DNA of 64,000 nucleotides from Archangium sp. (GTDB lineage: Bacteria > Myxococcota > Myxococcia > Myxococcales > Myxococcaceae): the NCBI GenBank assembly GCA_030681645.1, contig JAUXRX010000046.1, forward strand, positions 1 through 64,000, given 5' to 3'. Below, in pieces: positions 54,567 through 63,339 of the stretch. The notes beneath the pieces are model-generated. The model did not search any database, was not told the DNA's origin, and was given only the letters and a program-made list of their open reading frames with translations. Made by a program: the position numbers and the translations under genes. Position 1 is the stretch's first letter, and each line of letters opens with the position of its first letter.

Positions 54567-56285
54567 TCACGGGCTCATCTCGTACGCCTCGCGCAGCGGC
54601 CAGACCTGCCCGGTGAACACCCGCTCTGCCCGCGCCGCGTCGGGCGCCGGCTTGCGCAGCATCTTCTGGCACAGCTCCATCTGCGCCGGGGTGCTGCTGG
54701 GCTTGCAGTAGAGCTGCAGGGCGAAGCCCGAGAAGTCGCGCACCAGGCAGTCGAAGACCTGCTCGAGCAGGTCGTCGGACACGTCGTCCCTCTCGAGGTT
54801 GCGGTACTCGATGATCAACTGCCCGTAGACGACGAGGCTGAAGATCTCCCCGAGCGCGAGGAGGAAGTCGATGTCCTTCCCCTGCGCTGCCACGGCCCCG
54901 GGGTCCATCGCCGAGGCGACGAGGAACTCCTTGAACACCTCGATCTGCTGCTTGAACAGCTCCACGTTCGGAGACGACACCGTCGCGTAGGCCGCGGCGA
55001 AGTCGTGGAACTGGATGCCCGAGAGCCCCCGGGTGGGGCCCTGCGCGAAGAGGAAGTCGTCGTTCTTCGCCTCGCGCACCCGGGGGATGGTGGGGAACTC
55101 GCCGGGGTTGAAGAAGTAGTTGCGCATGAACTTCACCACCAGGGCCATGTTCACGGCCACCGTGCCCTCGAGCTTGGGCAGCGCGCGGATGTCGCGGGCC
55201 GCCATCTCGAACACCATGTCCTTCTCGAAGCCCTTCGCCGCGATGGCGTCCCAGAGCAGATCGATCACCTGCTCGCCCTGCGTGGTGACCTTCATCTTCA
55301 CCATGGGGTTGAAGAGCAGGTAGCGCCGGTCTTCCGCCGACGCGGTGCGCAGGTAGTCGGCCGCGCGCCGCGCGAACACCTTCATCGCCACCAGCCGGCA
55401 GTACGCGTCGGTGAACAGCCGGCGCACGTGCGGGAAGTCGGTGACGTGCTTGCCGTAGAGCACCCGCTGCGAGGCGTGGCGGATCGCCTCGTAGAAGGCG
55501 TGGGTGCAGATGCCGATGGACGCCCAGCCCAGGTTGAACTTGCCCACGTTCACCGTGTTGAGCGCCGAGTCCCACGCGTCGGTGCCCCGCGAGAGGATCT
55601 CGGCTTCGGTGATGGGGTACTCGGCGAGCCGGTACTCGCTCACGTACGACTGCGAGTTGACGACGTTCTGCACCAGCTCGTACTTCGGGTGCTGCGAATC
55701 GACGGCGAAGAACACGTACTCGCCGCTGCCGGTGACCTTCCCGAAGGTGGACACCAGCGCCGCCTGGTTGCCGTTGCCGATGTAGTACTTCGAGCCCCTG
55801 GCCACGAAGGCGTCGCCCTGCGGCACCAGCGCCATCTCGGTGGAGTAGAGGTCGGCGCCGTGCGCGCGCTCGGACAGGCCGAACGCGAAGATGTGGCCCT
55901 CGCGCAGCAGCTTCGCGGTGGTGGCCTTGATCGCCTCGTTCTTCCCCATCCATAGCGGGCCCAGTCCGAGAATGGAGACCTGCCACGTGTACCAATAGGC
56001 CAGCCCGTAGAACGCGGTGATCTCGTTGAACTCGCAGTTGCGGAAGGTGTCCCAGCGCACGTGCGCGTCGCCGCCGCCGAAGGGGGCCGGGGTGAGCAGC
56101 GAGGCGAAGACCTGCTCGCGCTTCACGAACTCGAGGAAGTCGGCGTACCAGGTGCAGTTGCGGTCATCGGCCTTGAGCGCCCGCTTGCCCTTGCTCTCGA
56201 AGAAGCCGATCACCTTGCGCATCAGCTCGGTGGAGCGGGGGTCGAGGCCGCTGGGCGCGTACTGCTTCGGGTTGAGCAGGATCAT
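54567..56285 (-). CDS. Acyl-CoA dehydrogenase-family protein
   Basis: The 572-residue protein has the acyl-CoA dehydrogenase fold. An N-terminal helical part leads into FGLSERAHGADLYSTEMAL and YYIGNGNQAALVSTFGKV, typical of the middle beta domain. The C-terminal helical domain has the FAD-contacting region NVGKFNLGWASIGICTHAFY. It is long for the family, carrying a C-terminal extension of about 150 residues (LLEQVFDCLVRDFSGFALQL). It oxidises an acyl-CoA thioester using FAD and an electron-transferring flavoprotein; the chain specificity is unknown. ATG 56285 is used because the family-like start follows it. It is divergent from a membrane protein gene. Confidence 0.9.
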   Translation of the reverse strand: MILLNPKQYAPSGLDPRSTELMRKVIGFFESKGKRALKADDRNCTWYADFLEFVKREQVFASLLTPAPFGGGDAHVRWDTFRNCEFNEITAFYGLAYWYTWQVSILGLGPLWMGKNEAIKATTAKLLREGHIFAFGLSERAHGADLYSTEMALVPQGDAFVARGSKYYIGNGNQAALVSTFGKVTGSGEYVFFAVDSQHPKYELVQNVVNSQSYVSEYRLAEYPITEAEILSRGTDAWDSALNTVNVGKFNLGWASIGICTHAFYEAIRHASQRVLYGKHVTDFPHVRRLFTDAYCRLVAMKVFARRAADYLRTASAEDRRYLLFNPMVKMKVTTQGEQVIDLLWDAIAAKGFEKDMVFEMAARDIRALPKLEGTVAVNMALVVKFMRNYFFNPGEFPTIPRVREAKNDDFLFAQGPTRGLSGIQFHDFAAAYATVSSPNVELFKQQIEVFKEFLVASAMDPGAVAAQGKDIDFLLALGEIFSLVVYGQLIIEYRNLERDDVSDDLLEQVFDCLVRDFSGFALQLYCKPSSTPAQMELCQKMLRKPAPDAARAERVFTGQVWPLREAYEMSP

Positions 56286-56361
56286 TGCGGTGACCCTACT
56301 CTTCCGGTCGGTTGCTGGTGACCCTTGCGCTCCTGCGCGGACATGCGGCAGACGGCCAGAG

Positions 56362-57402
56362 ATGAAGCAACGGTTGGTGCTCGCAGCAGTGGTGCTGGTG
56401 GTCAGCTCGGTGGGTGTACTGACCTGGTGGCTCGGCCGCCGCGCTGACGCCCCGGGCTTCGCCGAGCCCACTCCCCCGGCCGCGCAGCACCCGGCCGGCC
56501 CGGGGGCTCCGCTGGCCCTTCCCGCCCCGGGGCAGCCGTCACCCGAGCCCGTGCCGCTGCTGGCGCCGAGCCAGGTGACGGCGCAGCTCACCGCGGCCTG
56601 CGGGAAGATCGACGCCGCCTGCGCGTCAGTGCCGCTGTGGACCCCGGAGGACTTCGAAGCGGCCCCTCGCTTGCGGCTCGCGCGCAGCGCCAGCGGGGCC
56701 GTCATCAAGCCGGCCCCCACTGAGGGCAGGTCTCCCTGGGCCCGCTGCGTCGCCAGGACCCTCGCTGGAACGGCGGTGGACGATCTCGCCCTGCCGGCAG
56801 CGGAGGCTGAGATCGCCTGCCCCCCGTCGACGCGCCCGCGCCAGGACTACCTCTGGCACGACCGCGAGCCCTTCGACGAGGTGGTGCGGCGCTGCCTGCG
56901 GGAAGGGTCTGTGGACGTCGACGCCTCGCTCGACCTCGTGGTGAGGGGCGAGGTGGTCGAGGTGCAGAACGTCGAGGTCGTCGGCACCAAGCTCGACGAC
57001 TGGACCAAACGCTGCATCGAGCAGGAGCTGGCGGCCGCGCGCGTGCCCTTCGCCCCGGACGACCGCCCGGGCTTCGACCGCTACAGCCTGAAGTTCAAGG
57101 CCGACCGCGTCGACGCACCGTCAGACCCCACGGCCGCCTTCACCCTCGCGCGCGGTGAGGGTCGCCCGCGTAACCCCACCGACGCGGAGCTGTCCCAGGT
57201 CGAGCAGGGCGCCAGGGACTTCCCCGACAACCCCTATGCCTGGAGCCGCCTCGGAGCCGCCTGGGCCCGGCGCCACGTGAGCACCGGCGACGCCGCGGCT
57301 TCGAGCGAGGCGCGCCAGGCCTACGAGCGCTTCCTCGCCCTGGCGACGCCCGACGACCCGCTGGTGCCCGTCATCCAGCGCGTGCTCGAGGGCGCGCGCT
57401 GA
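56362..57402 (+). CDS. Membrane-anchored protein with AgmX/PglI-like C-terminal domain
   Basis: The 346-residue protein begins with one N-terminal helix (LVLAAVVLVVSSVGVLTWWL) and a Pro/Ala linker. The middle part (about 180-260) has VRRCLREGSVDVDASLDLVV and a Cys-containing second half (WTKRCIEQELAAARVPFAPD). This is a layout similar to the AgmX/PglI C-terminal domain of myxobacterial gliding-associated proteins, whose function is unclear. The C-terminal part has TPR-like helices (DNPYAWSRLGAAWARRHVST). The domain assignment is moderate. A terminator hairpin lies after the convergent cysteine-rich gene's stop. Confidence 0.82.
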   Translation: MKQRLVLAAVVLVVSSVGVLTWWLGRRADAPGFAEPTPPAAQHPAGPGAPLALPAPGQPSPEPVPLLAPSQVTAQLTAACGKIDAACASVPLWTPEDFEAAPRLRLARSASGAVIKPAPTEGRSPWARCVARTLAGTAVDDLALPAAEAEIACPPSTRPRQDYLWHDREPFDEVVRRCLREGSVDVDASLDLVVRGEVVEVQNVEVVGTKLDDWTKRCIEQELAAARVPFAPDDRPGFDRYSLKFKADRVDAPSDPTAAFTLARGEGRPRNPTDAELSQVEQGARDFPDNPYAWSRLGAAWARRHVSTGDAAASSEARQAYERFLALATPDDPLVPVIQRVLEGAR

Positions 57403-57421
57403 AGGGGCCCCGCAAAGAGAA

Positions 57422-57452
57422 ACGGCCGGCCGGGGAGCCCCCGACCGGCCGT
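57422..57452 (-). terminator. Rho-independent terminator of the large cysteine-rich gene
   Basis: The stem pairs ACGGCCGG and CCGGCCGT, then CGGGG and CCCCG, with one C/A mismatch and an AGC loop. On the minus strand it is followed by TTCTCTTT, a T-rich run, 22 bp after the stop of the 57475-61872 gene. It may also serve the convergent plus-strand gene, but that side lacks a T-tract. Confidence 0.75.
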
Positions 57453-57474
57453 CTTCAGCGACCGCGAGGCCGCG

Positions 57475-60400
57475 TCAGCGGATGGTGACCTGCAGGGTGT
57501 AGATGAACTGCGCTGCCGCCCCGGTGATGGTGCCCGACCGGCGTACGGCCAGGTACCAGGTGACGGCCGCCGTGGTGTTGTTCTTCGCCGCGGCGTCGCG
57601 GGGGGTGTTGCTGGTGCCGTCGATCGACGAGCAGAAGCCGCGGCCGTCGTCGTCGTCGTCCACCAGCACCGTGGTGCCGTCGGTGTTGAAGAGCGTCAGG
57701 CGGCTGTCGATGCCGTTGCTCTCGCAGGTCTCGATGGCCCGGTCGCCTTCGACGATCTCTGCCCTCACGCCGAGGCCCGCCGGGACGGTGATGCTGTAGT
57801 AGTCCACGTCCACGTCCACGCTGTGATCGCCCGAGACCCACTGGGCCACACCCGTGAAGTTGGCCGAGGCCGCCGCCGACGTCTCGTTCGGCTCCGTCTC
57901 GGTGCCCGCCGCGGCGTTGAAGGCCACCTCGAGGAAGTACTTCGGGATGACCGCGTTGGTGCCGGTCTCCTCGACGCGCACGTAGTAGGTGCCCGGCTGC
58001 AGGAGCATCACGATGGCCGAGCACGAGGCGATGCCGGAAGTGGTGTCGGTGACGATCGTCGTGCCCGCCGAGTCGAGCAGGCGCAGCGTGGTGGTGGTGG
58101 TGTCGCACTGGCCGGGGACGGGGGCGAAGGTCTCGAAGCGCACGGTGGTCGCCGTGGCCACGACCACCCGGTACAGGTCGAGGTCCGTCCCGACCGGGAT
58201 GGCGCCGCGCACCGTGGTGCTGCCGGTGATCTGCACCGCCGCCGCGTCGGCCTCGGCCGGGGTCCCGTTCGGCTCTGCCTCGGTGGGCACCTCGAGCTGG
58301 CAGGTCGCGCTGCAGCCGTCGCCTGAAGCGGTGTTGCTGTCGTCACACTCTTCCACCGAGGTCGACAGCGCTCCGTCGCCGCAGACGATGGGAGTGCGGG
58401 TGAGCGCCAGCAGGTAGCGGGCGATCGCCGTGTTGTCGCCGAACTCGGTGACGTGCACGTAGCGCGTCTGGCCCGGCAGGAGCACGAACGAGACGCGCGA
58501 GCAGTTGTCGCCCGTCACGCGCTGGTCATTGCTCACCAGCACCACGCCCGCCGCGTCGCGCACGTTGAGGCCCGTGTCCGCCGAAGTGGGGCACGCCCGG
58601 TTGATGCCGGTCGAGAGGTCCCAGGTCTCGGCCTGCACCTGGTAGGTCGCCGTCGCGCTGGGGTTGGTCACCGCGAAGACGTCTTCGTCACCGGCGGTGG
58701 CGAAGGCCGCGCGCACGTTGCGCGCGCCGGTGCTGATGTCCACCAGGCCCTGCGTCGTCGCGTTGCCGGTGGCGAGCATGCCGCCGACGTCGAAGTCGTT
58801 GCCGACGATGCCCGTGCCGCCGGTGGACGGCGTGCCGTCCTCGTTGGGCTCGGTCTCCGTGATGCCTTCCACCGTGCAGGTCGCGCTGCAGCCGTCGCCA
58901 GCCACGGTGTTCCCGTCGTCGCACTCCTCGGCGAGGGACGTCTGGGTGGAGTCGCCGCAGACGATGGGCGTGCGGGTGAGCGCCAGCAGATAGCGGGCGA
59001 TCGCCGCGTTGTCGCCGGCCTCGGTGACGTGCACGTAGCGCGTCTGGCCCGGCAGGATCACGAACGAGACGCGCGAGCAGCTGTCGCCCGTCACGCGCGT
59101 GTCGTTGCTGGTGAGCACCACGCCCGCCGCGTCGCGGACGTTGATGCCCGTGTCGGCGGTGGTGGGGCACGGACGGTTGATGCCCGTCGAGAGGTCCCAG
59201 GTCTCGGCCTGCACCTGGAAGCTCGCCGTCGCGCTGGGGTTGGTCACCGCGAAGACGTCTTCGTCACCGGCGGTGGCGAAGGCCGCGCGCACGTTGCGCG
59301 CGCCGGTGCTGATGTCCAGCAGGCCCTGCGCCGTCGCGTTGCCGGTGGCGAGCATGCCGCCGACGTCGAAGTCGTTGCCGACGATGCCCGTGCCGCCGGT
59401 GGCCGGCGTGCCGTCCTCGTTGGGTTCGGTCTCCGTGATGCCTTCCACGGTGCAGGTCGCGCTGCAGCCGTCGCCCGCCACGGTGTTCCCGTCGTCGCAC
59501 TCCTCGGCGCCGGAGGTCTGGGTGGCGTCGCCGCAGATGACGGCCCGACGGCCGACCTGCAGCACGTACCTCGGGATGACGGCGTTGTCGCCGAGCTCGG
59601 TCACGTGCAGGTACCGGGTCTCGCCCGGGAGGATGATGAAGACGACGCGCGAGCAGCTGTCGCCGGTGGGGGGGCGCTGGTCGTTCGAGAGCAGCACCAC
59701 GCCCGCCGCGTCGCGGACGTTGATGCCCGTGTCGACCGTCGTCGGGCAGGGCCGGTTGATGCCGGTCACCGGGTCATAGGTGTCGGCCTGCACCTCGAAG
59801 ATGGTGGTGCCGCCGTTGGTGAGGGCGAAGACGTCTTCGTCGCCCGCGGTCGCCGAAGGCGCCACCGAGAGCGCCGCCAGCCAGGTGCGGCCACCCGTGG
59901 CGACGTCGAGCACGCCCTGGGCCGTCGCGTTGCCGGTGGCGAGCATGCCGCCGACGTCGAAGTCGTTGCCGGCGATGCCCGTGCCGCCCGTGGCGGGCGT
60001 GCCGTCTTCGTTGGGCTCGGTCTCGGCCACGCCCTCGATGGTGCAGGTCGCGCTGCAGCCGTCGTTGGCGGTGGTGTTGCCGTCGTCGCATTCCTCGACG
60101 GTCGACACCTGCCGCGTGTCACCGCACACCACGGGGACGAACTGCACCTGCAGGCCGTAGCCGGGGATGGCCAGGTTGTCTCCGAACTCGACGACGTGCG
60201 CGTAGACGGTCGCGCCTGGGAGCAGGGCGGTGGTGAGGCCCGAGCACCGGTCGGCAGCGGCGGCCCGGTCATCGTTGCTGGCGAGCACGATGCCCGCCGC
60301 GTTCCGGACGTTGAGGCCGGTGTCGATGGAGGTGCCGCACGCCACGCCCTGCCCGAAGCCCACCGCGCGGTTCCACACGTCGAGGCGCAGCTCGACCGCC

Positions 60401-61872
60401 CCCGAGGTGTCGTTGGTGATGGCGAAGACGTCTTCGTCACCCGCGGTGGCGAGGGCCGCGATCCAGGCGGTGTTGCCCGCGCTGGCGTTGAGCACGCCCT
60501 GGGTGGTCGCGTTGCCGGTGGCGAGCATGCCGCCCACGTCGAAGTCGTTGCCGACGATGCCCGAGCCGCCGGTGGCCGGTGCGCCGTCTTCGTTGGGCTC
60601 GGTCTCGGTGAGTTCGCTGCGGCAGGCAGAGCTGCAGCCGTCGAGCGAGACGACGTTGTTGTCGTCACACTGCTCACCGGCTTCGACGTTGCCGTTGCCG
60701 CACAGCGGGGCGCACACGGAAGGCGCGGTGCCGGTGCAGGCGTAGCCCGCCTCGACGGTGCAGGTCGCCGAGCAGCCGTCACCGTTCTCTGCCGGCGGCG
60801 CGTCGTCGCAGGCCTCGGTGCCGGCCTTCAGGCCGTCACCGCAGGTGGTGGTGCAGATGTTGGGCATCGCCGTCGTGCAGGTGAAGCCCGTCTCGACCGT
60901 GCAGGTCGCCGAGCAACCGTCGGTCGCCGCGGTGTTGCCGTCGTCACACGTCTCAGCGCCCAGGCGCGAGCCGTCGCCGCAGGTGGCGGTGCAGACGTTG
61001 GGCATCGCCGTCGAGCAGGTGAAGCCCGTCTCGACCGTGCAGGTCGCCGAGCAACCGTCGCTGGCCGCGGTGTTGCCGTCGTCGCAGGCCTCGGTGCCAG
61101 CCTGCAGGCCGTCACCGCAGGCGCTGGTGCAGACGTTGGGCATCGCCGTGGAACAGGTGAAGCCCGTCTCGACCGTACAGGTCGCCGCGCAGCCGTCGCC
61201 GGCCGTGCTGTTCCCGTCGTCACACGTCTCAGTCCCCGCCCGCGTGCCGTCGCCGCAGGTGGTGGTGCAGACGCTGGGCATCGCCGTCGAGCAGGTGAAG
61301 CCCGCCTCGACCGTGCAGGTCGCCGAACAACCGTCGCTGGCGGCGGTGTTGCCGTCGTCACAGGCCTCGGCGCCGGCCTTCAGGCCGTCACCGCAGGTGG
61401 TGGTGCAGACGTTGGGCATGGCCATCGAGCAGGTGAAGCCCGTCTCGATGGAGCAGGTCGCCGAGCAGCCGTCGCCGGCCGCGGTGTTCCCGTCGTCGCA
61501 GCCTTCACCAGTCCCGAGCGCGCCGTCGCCACAGACCACCGCAGAGCCGCCGCCGGTGCCGCCGCCCATCGCGCCGCCGCCTGAGCCGCCGCCTGAGCCG
61601 CCCCCCGAGCCGCCGCCCGAGCCGCCGCCGTTGCCTGCGCTGACGCACGCGCCGAGGTTGCAGCTCTGGCCCGCGAAGCAGGTCTGGCAGACGTTGCCGA
61701 GCTGGCCGCAGAAGGTGTTGGAGCCGGTCTGGCAGGTGCCGCTCGGATCACAACAGCCGGTGGGGCAGGTGCTGCCGTTACATGCGGGCTTGGTTCCACA
61801 GCTCGAAGCGGCGCCGCCCATCGTCATCCCGAGGAACAGCGCGAGCAGCAGGGGCTTGAAGGAAGTGTTCAT
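57475..61872 (-). CDS. Giant cysteine-rich DUF4215 repeat lipoprotein
   Basis: The 1465-residue product has a lipoprotein signal ending in ASSCG (MNTSFKPLLLALFLG start). A Cys-rich head and a GGGSGGGS linker are followed by seven DUF4215 'Myxococcus cysteine-rich' units (pattern CGDG...G.E.CDDGNT...DGCSATC). Four long modules then come, each starting ETEPNEDGTPATGG and ending in another DUF4215 unit, so there are eleven in all. The modules resemble pre-peptidase C-terminal-type beta domains (NVRAAFATAGDEDVFAVTN, TRYVHVTEAGDNAAIARYLL). The last part is a further such domain (DVDVDYYSITVPAGLGVRAE). It is probably a surface protein; no enzymatic domain is seen. A terminator follows. Confidence 0.93.
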   Translation of the reverse strand: MNTSFKPLLLALFLGMTMGGAASSCGTKPACNGSTCPTGCCDPSGTCQTGSNTFCGQLGNVCQTCFAGQSCNLGACVSAGNGGGSGGGSGGGSGGGSGGGAMGGGTGGGSAVVCGDGALGTGEGCDDGNTAAGDGCSATCSIETGFTCSMAMPNVCTTTCGDGLKAGAEACDDGNTAASDGCSATCTVEAGFTCSTAMPSVCTTTCGDGTRAGTETCDDGNSTAGDGCAATCTVETGFTCSTAMPNVCTSACGDGLQAGTEACDDGNTAASDGCSATCTVETGFTCSTAMPNVCTATCGDGSRLGAETCDDGNTAATDGCSATCTVETGFTCTTAMPNICTTTCGDGLKAGTEACDDAPPAENGDGCSATCTVEAGYACTGTAPSVCAPLCGNGNVEAGEQCDDNNVVSLDGCSSACRSELTETEPNEDGAPATGGSGIVGNDFDVGGMLATGNATTQGVLNASAGNTAWIAALATAGDEDVFAITNDTSGAVELRLDVWNRAVGFGQGVACGTSIDTGLNVRNAAGIVLASNDDRAAAADRCSGLTTALLPGATVYAHVVEFGDNLAIPGYGLQVQFVPVVCGDTRQVSTVEECDDGNTTANDGCSATCTIEGVAETEPNEDGTPATGGTGIAGNDFDVGGMLATGNATAQGVLDVATGGRTWLAALSVAPSATAGDEDVFALTNGGTTIFEVQADTYDPVTGINRPCPTTVDTGINVRDAAGVVLLSNDQRPPTGDSCSRVVFIILPGETRYLHVTELGDNAVIPRYVLQVGRRAVICGDATQTSGAEECDDGNTVAGDGCSATCTVEGITETEPNEDGTPATGGTGIVGNDFDVGGMLATGNATAQGLLDISTGARNVRAAFATAGDEDVFAVTNPSATASFQVQAETWDLSTGINRPCPTTADTGINVRDAAGVVLTSNDTRVTGDSCSRVSFVILPGQTRYVHVTEAGDNAAIARYLLALTRTPIVCGDSTQTSLAEECDDGNTVAGDGCSATCTVEGITETEPNEDGTPSTGGTGIVGNDFDVGGMLATGNATTQGLVDISTGARNVRAAFATAGDEDVFAVTNPSATATYQVQAETWDLSTGINRACPTSADTGLNVRDAAGVVLVSNDQRVTGDNCSRVSFVLLPGQTRYVHVTEFGDNTAIARYLLALTRTPIVCGDGALSTSVEECDDSNTASGDGCSATCQLEVPTEAEPNGTPAEADAAAVQITGSTTVRGAIPVGTDLDLYRVVVATATTVRFETFAPVPGQCDTTTTTLRLLDSAGTTIVTDTTSGIASCSAIVMLLQPGTYYVRVEETGTNAVIPKYFLEVAFNAAAGTETEPNETSAAASANFTGVAQWVSGDHSVDVDVDYYSITVPAGLGVRAEIVEGDRAIETCESNGIDSRLTLFNTDGTTVLVDDDDDGRGFCSSIDGTSNTPRDAAAKNNTTAAVTWYLAVRRSGTITGAAAQFIYTLQVTIR
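58382..60640 (-). repeat. About 576-bp tandem modules (four copies)
   Basis: The reference block CAGACGATGGG (or CAGATGACGG) recurs at 58382, 58958 and 59534, an exact 576-bp period, with a fourth, more diverged copy near 60125. Each module encodes one beta domain plus one DUF4215 unit. High DNA identity between the first three shows recent duplication or gene conversion. Confidence 0.88.
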
Positions 61873-61983
61873 TGGGCCGAACCGTAGCAGCGCCGGGGGC
61901 AGGGGCTCGGTTTCTGCGTGTCTTTTCGAATGAGAGAGGCTCTCTTCCGTCGGCCTCTCAACCCGCATCACCCAGGAGAACCC

Positions 61984-62220
61984 ATGAAGAAGATGATGAT
62001 GGTGGCTGTCGTGTCGGCGTTCGTCGGTGGCTTCGCGACCCAGGCGCTGGCCGAGAAGCAGCCGATGATGATGAAGGCGCTCAACAACCTCGAAGACGCG
62101 AAGAAGGCGCTCGAGAACGCCACGGCCGACAAGGGTGGTCACCGGGTCAAGGCGATGGCGCTGGTGAACGACGCCATCACCGAGGTGAAGGCGGGCATCG
62201 ACTTCGACAACAAGAAGTAG
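61984..62220 (+). CDS. Small secreted helical protein
   Basis: The 78-residue product has a signal peptide (MKKMMMVAVVSAFVGGFATQ, cleavage after ALA) and a short mature helix pair (QPMMMKALNNLEDAKKALEN, HRVKAMALVNDAITEVKAGI). The start is supported by a ribosome site CAGGAGAACCC just before ATG 61984. It resembles small periplasmic helical proteins of unknown role; Met-rich start of the mature part is notable and could bind metal, but this is only a guess. It is divergent from the large cysteine-rich gene and ends 3 bp before a convergent gene. Confidence 0.85.
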   Translation: MKKMMMVAVVSAFVGGFATQALAEKQPMMMKALNNLEDAKKALENATADKGGHRVKAMALVNDAITEVKAGIDFDNKK

Positions 62221-62223
62221 GCG

Positions 62224-62922
62224 CTACTTCTTCTTCCGGGGCGGCGGCTGCACGTCATCACGCACGTACAGCCGCACGTCCCACAGGCAGTCCTTCGCGG
62301 GGGCCTCGACGACGGTGGCCTCGCCGAACCAGGTGGCGGTGGCGAGGTCGCCCTGGAGCGTCTCGAGCGCGGCCTTCGCCTTCTCGGGATCGCGCCCACA
62401 CACCTCGATGCGGGACTTCGCCGTGTCGGTGTCGGAGCGCGGGCCGATCCACACCACGGTGGTGTTGCGGCCCCGGTTGCGCTCGATGAGGGCGTCTTCC
62501 ACGGCGCTCATCGCCTTCAGGTTGGCGCCCTTCGAGACGATCTCCACGCCGATGCGCGGCTCGCAGCCGAGGTAGTGGCAGTAGTAGCTGCCCGAGGGGA
62601 AGAACGGCGGCGGTGCGGTGCTCAGCAGCGTCATCGCGCGCGCCGCGGCCACGCCCACCTTCGCGGTGTAGTCCTTCTTCGCGTCCTTGCAGGCGGGGCC
62701 TTTGCAGCCGGTCGCCTTCACCTCGATGGTGTCGCCGTTCACCATCTTCCACGAGCCGGAGACGACGGTGTCGCCCTTCGCCTTGTCCACCAGGTGGCCC
62801 TCGTAGACGCCGCGGCTGCGCAGGCCGATGTACTGCTTCGCGTCACCGATCTCGGTGTTGTCGATGAAGTCGATGGGGCTGGGGAGCTGCGAGAGGGAGA
62901 GCGCGATCAGGGCGGTCAACAT
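62224..62922 (-). CDS. Secreted hypothetical protein
   Basis: The 232-residue product starts with a short signal peptide (MLTALIALSLSQLPSPIDF). The mature part has several cysteines (ATGCKGPACKDAKKDY, YYCHYLGCEPRIGVEIV, IEVCGRDPEKAKAAL, DCLWDVRLYVRDDV) suggesting disulfides and a compact secreted fold. The C-terminus is basic and Pro-rich (PPPRKKK). No family is recognised and no catalytic motif is visible. It is convergent with the small helical protein (3-bp gap) and divergent from the lipoprotein at 62986. Confidence 0.8.
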   Translation of the reverse strand: MLTALIALSLSQLPSPIDFIDNTEIGDAKQYIGLRSRGVYEGHLVDKAKGDTVVSGSWKMVNGDTIEVKATGCKGPACKDAKKDYTAKVGVAAARAMTLLSTAPPPFFPSGSYYCHYLGCEPRIGVEIVSKGANLKAMSAVEDALIERNRGRNTTVVWIGPRSDTDTAKSRIEVCGRDPEKAKAALETLQGDLATATWFGEATVVEAPAKDCLWDVRLYVRDDVQPPPRKKK

Positions 62923-62985
62923 GGCGGCGCAGCCTACACCGATTTTCCGATTGCGCCGCTGGAGCGACCTTGATGGGTTGGCTCG

Positions 62986-63339
62986 ATGCGAAGCTCCCTG
63001 CTGCTGCTGGTGTTCCTCTCTGGATGCGCTGGCAACGTCGTGATGGTCGACGGTATCGAGATCTACGAGAAGGTCTGGGACCGCACGAAGGGGGAGCTCG
63101 CCCGCAGGGCCGCGGCCGAACTCAACTGCCGCCAGGTCGACTTCACCCTCGTTCGCCGGGAGGGCCGCGCGCCGGTGGAGGTGCTGGTGGTCGGCTGCGG
63201 CCGTCGTGGCATGTACATCAAGCCCACTGCGACTGCGGGCGGCTACCGGGTGGTGGGCAGCTGGCACCTCACCACCGTCACGACCGACTCGCAGGGCTCG
63301 GTACCGTTGCCTCCGTCTGCTCCGCCCGAGTCGATATGA
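62986..63339 (+). CDS. Small lipoprotein
   Basis: The 117-residue product has a lipoprotein signal (MRSSLLLLVFLSGCAG). The mature domain contains two further Cys (LNCRQVDFTL, VVGCGRRGMYI) and a pattern RAAAELNCRQVDFTLVRREG, reminiscent of small envelope lipoproteins with a beta-sheet fold; a family is not recognised. The last bases overlap the start of the next gene by ATGA, so both are translationally coupled, suggesting a joint envelope role. Confidence 0.85.
   Translation: MRSSLLLLVFLSGCAGNVVMVDGIEIYEKVWDRTKGELARRAAAELNCRQVDFTLVRREGRAPVEVLVVGCGRRGMYIKPTATAGGYRVVGSWHLTTVTTDSQGSVPLPPSAPPESI

Noticed and set aside
58453..61584. Plus-strand frame of 1043 codons opposite the DUF4215 gene
   Set aside because: Its repeats are only the mirror of the real cysteine-rich repeats; no recognisable protein features.
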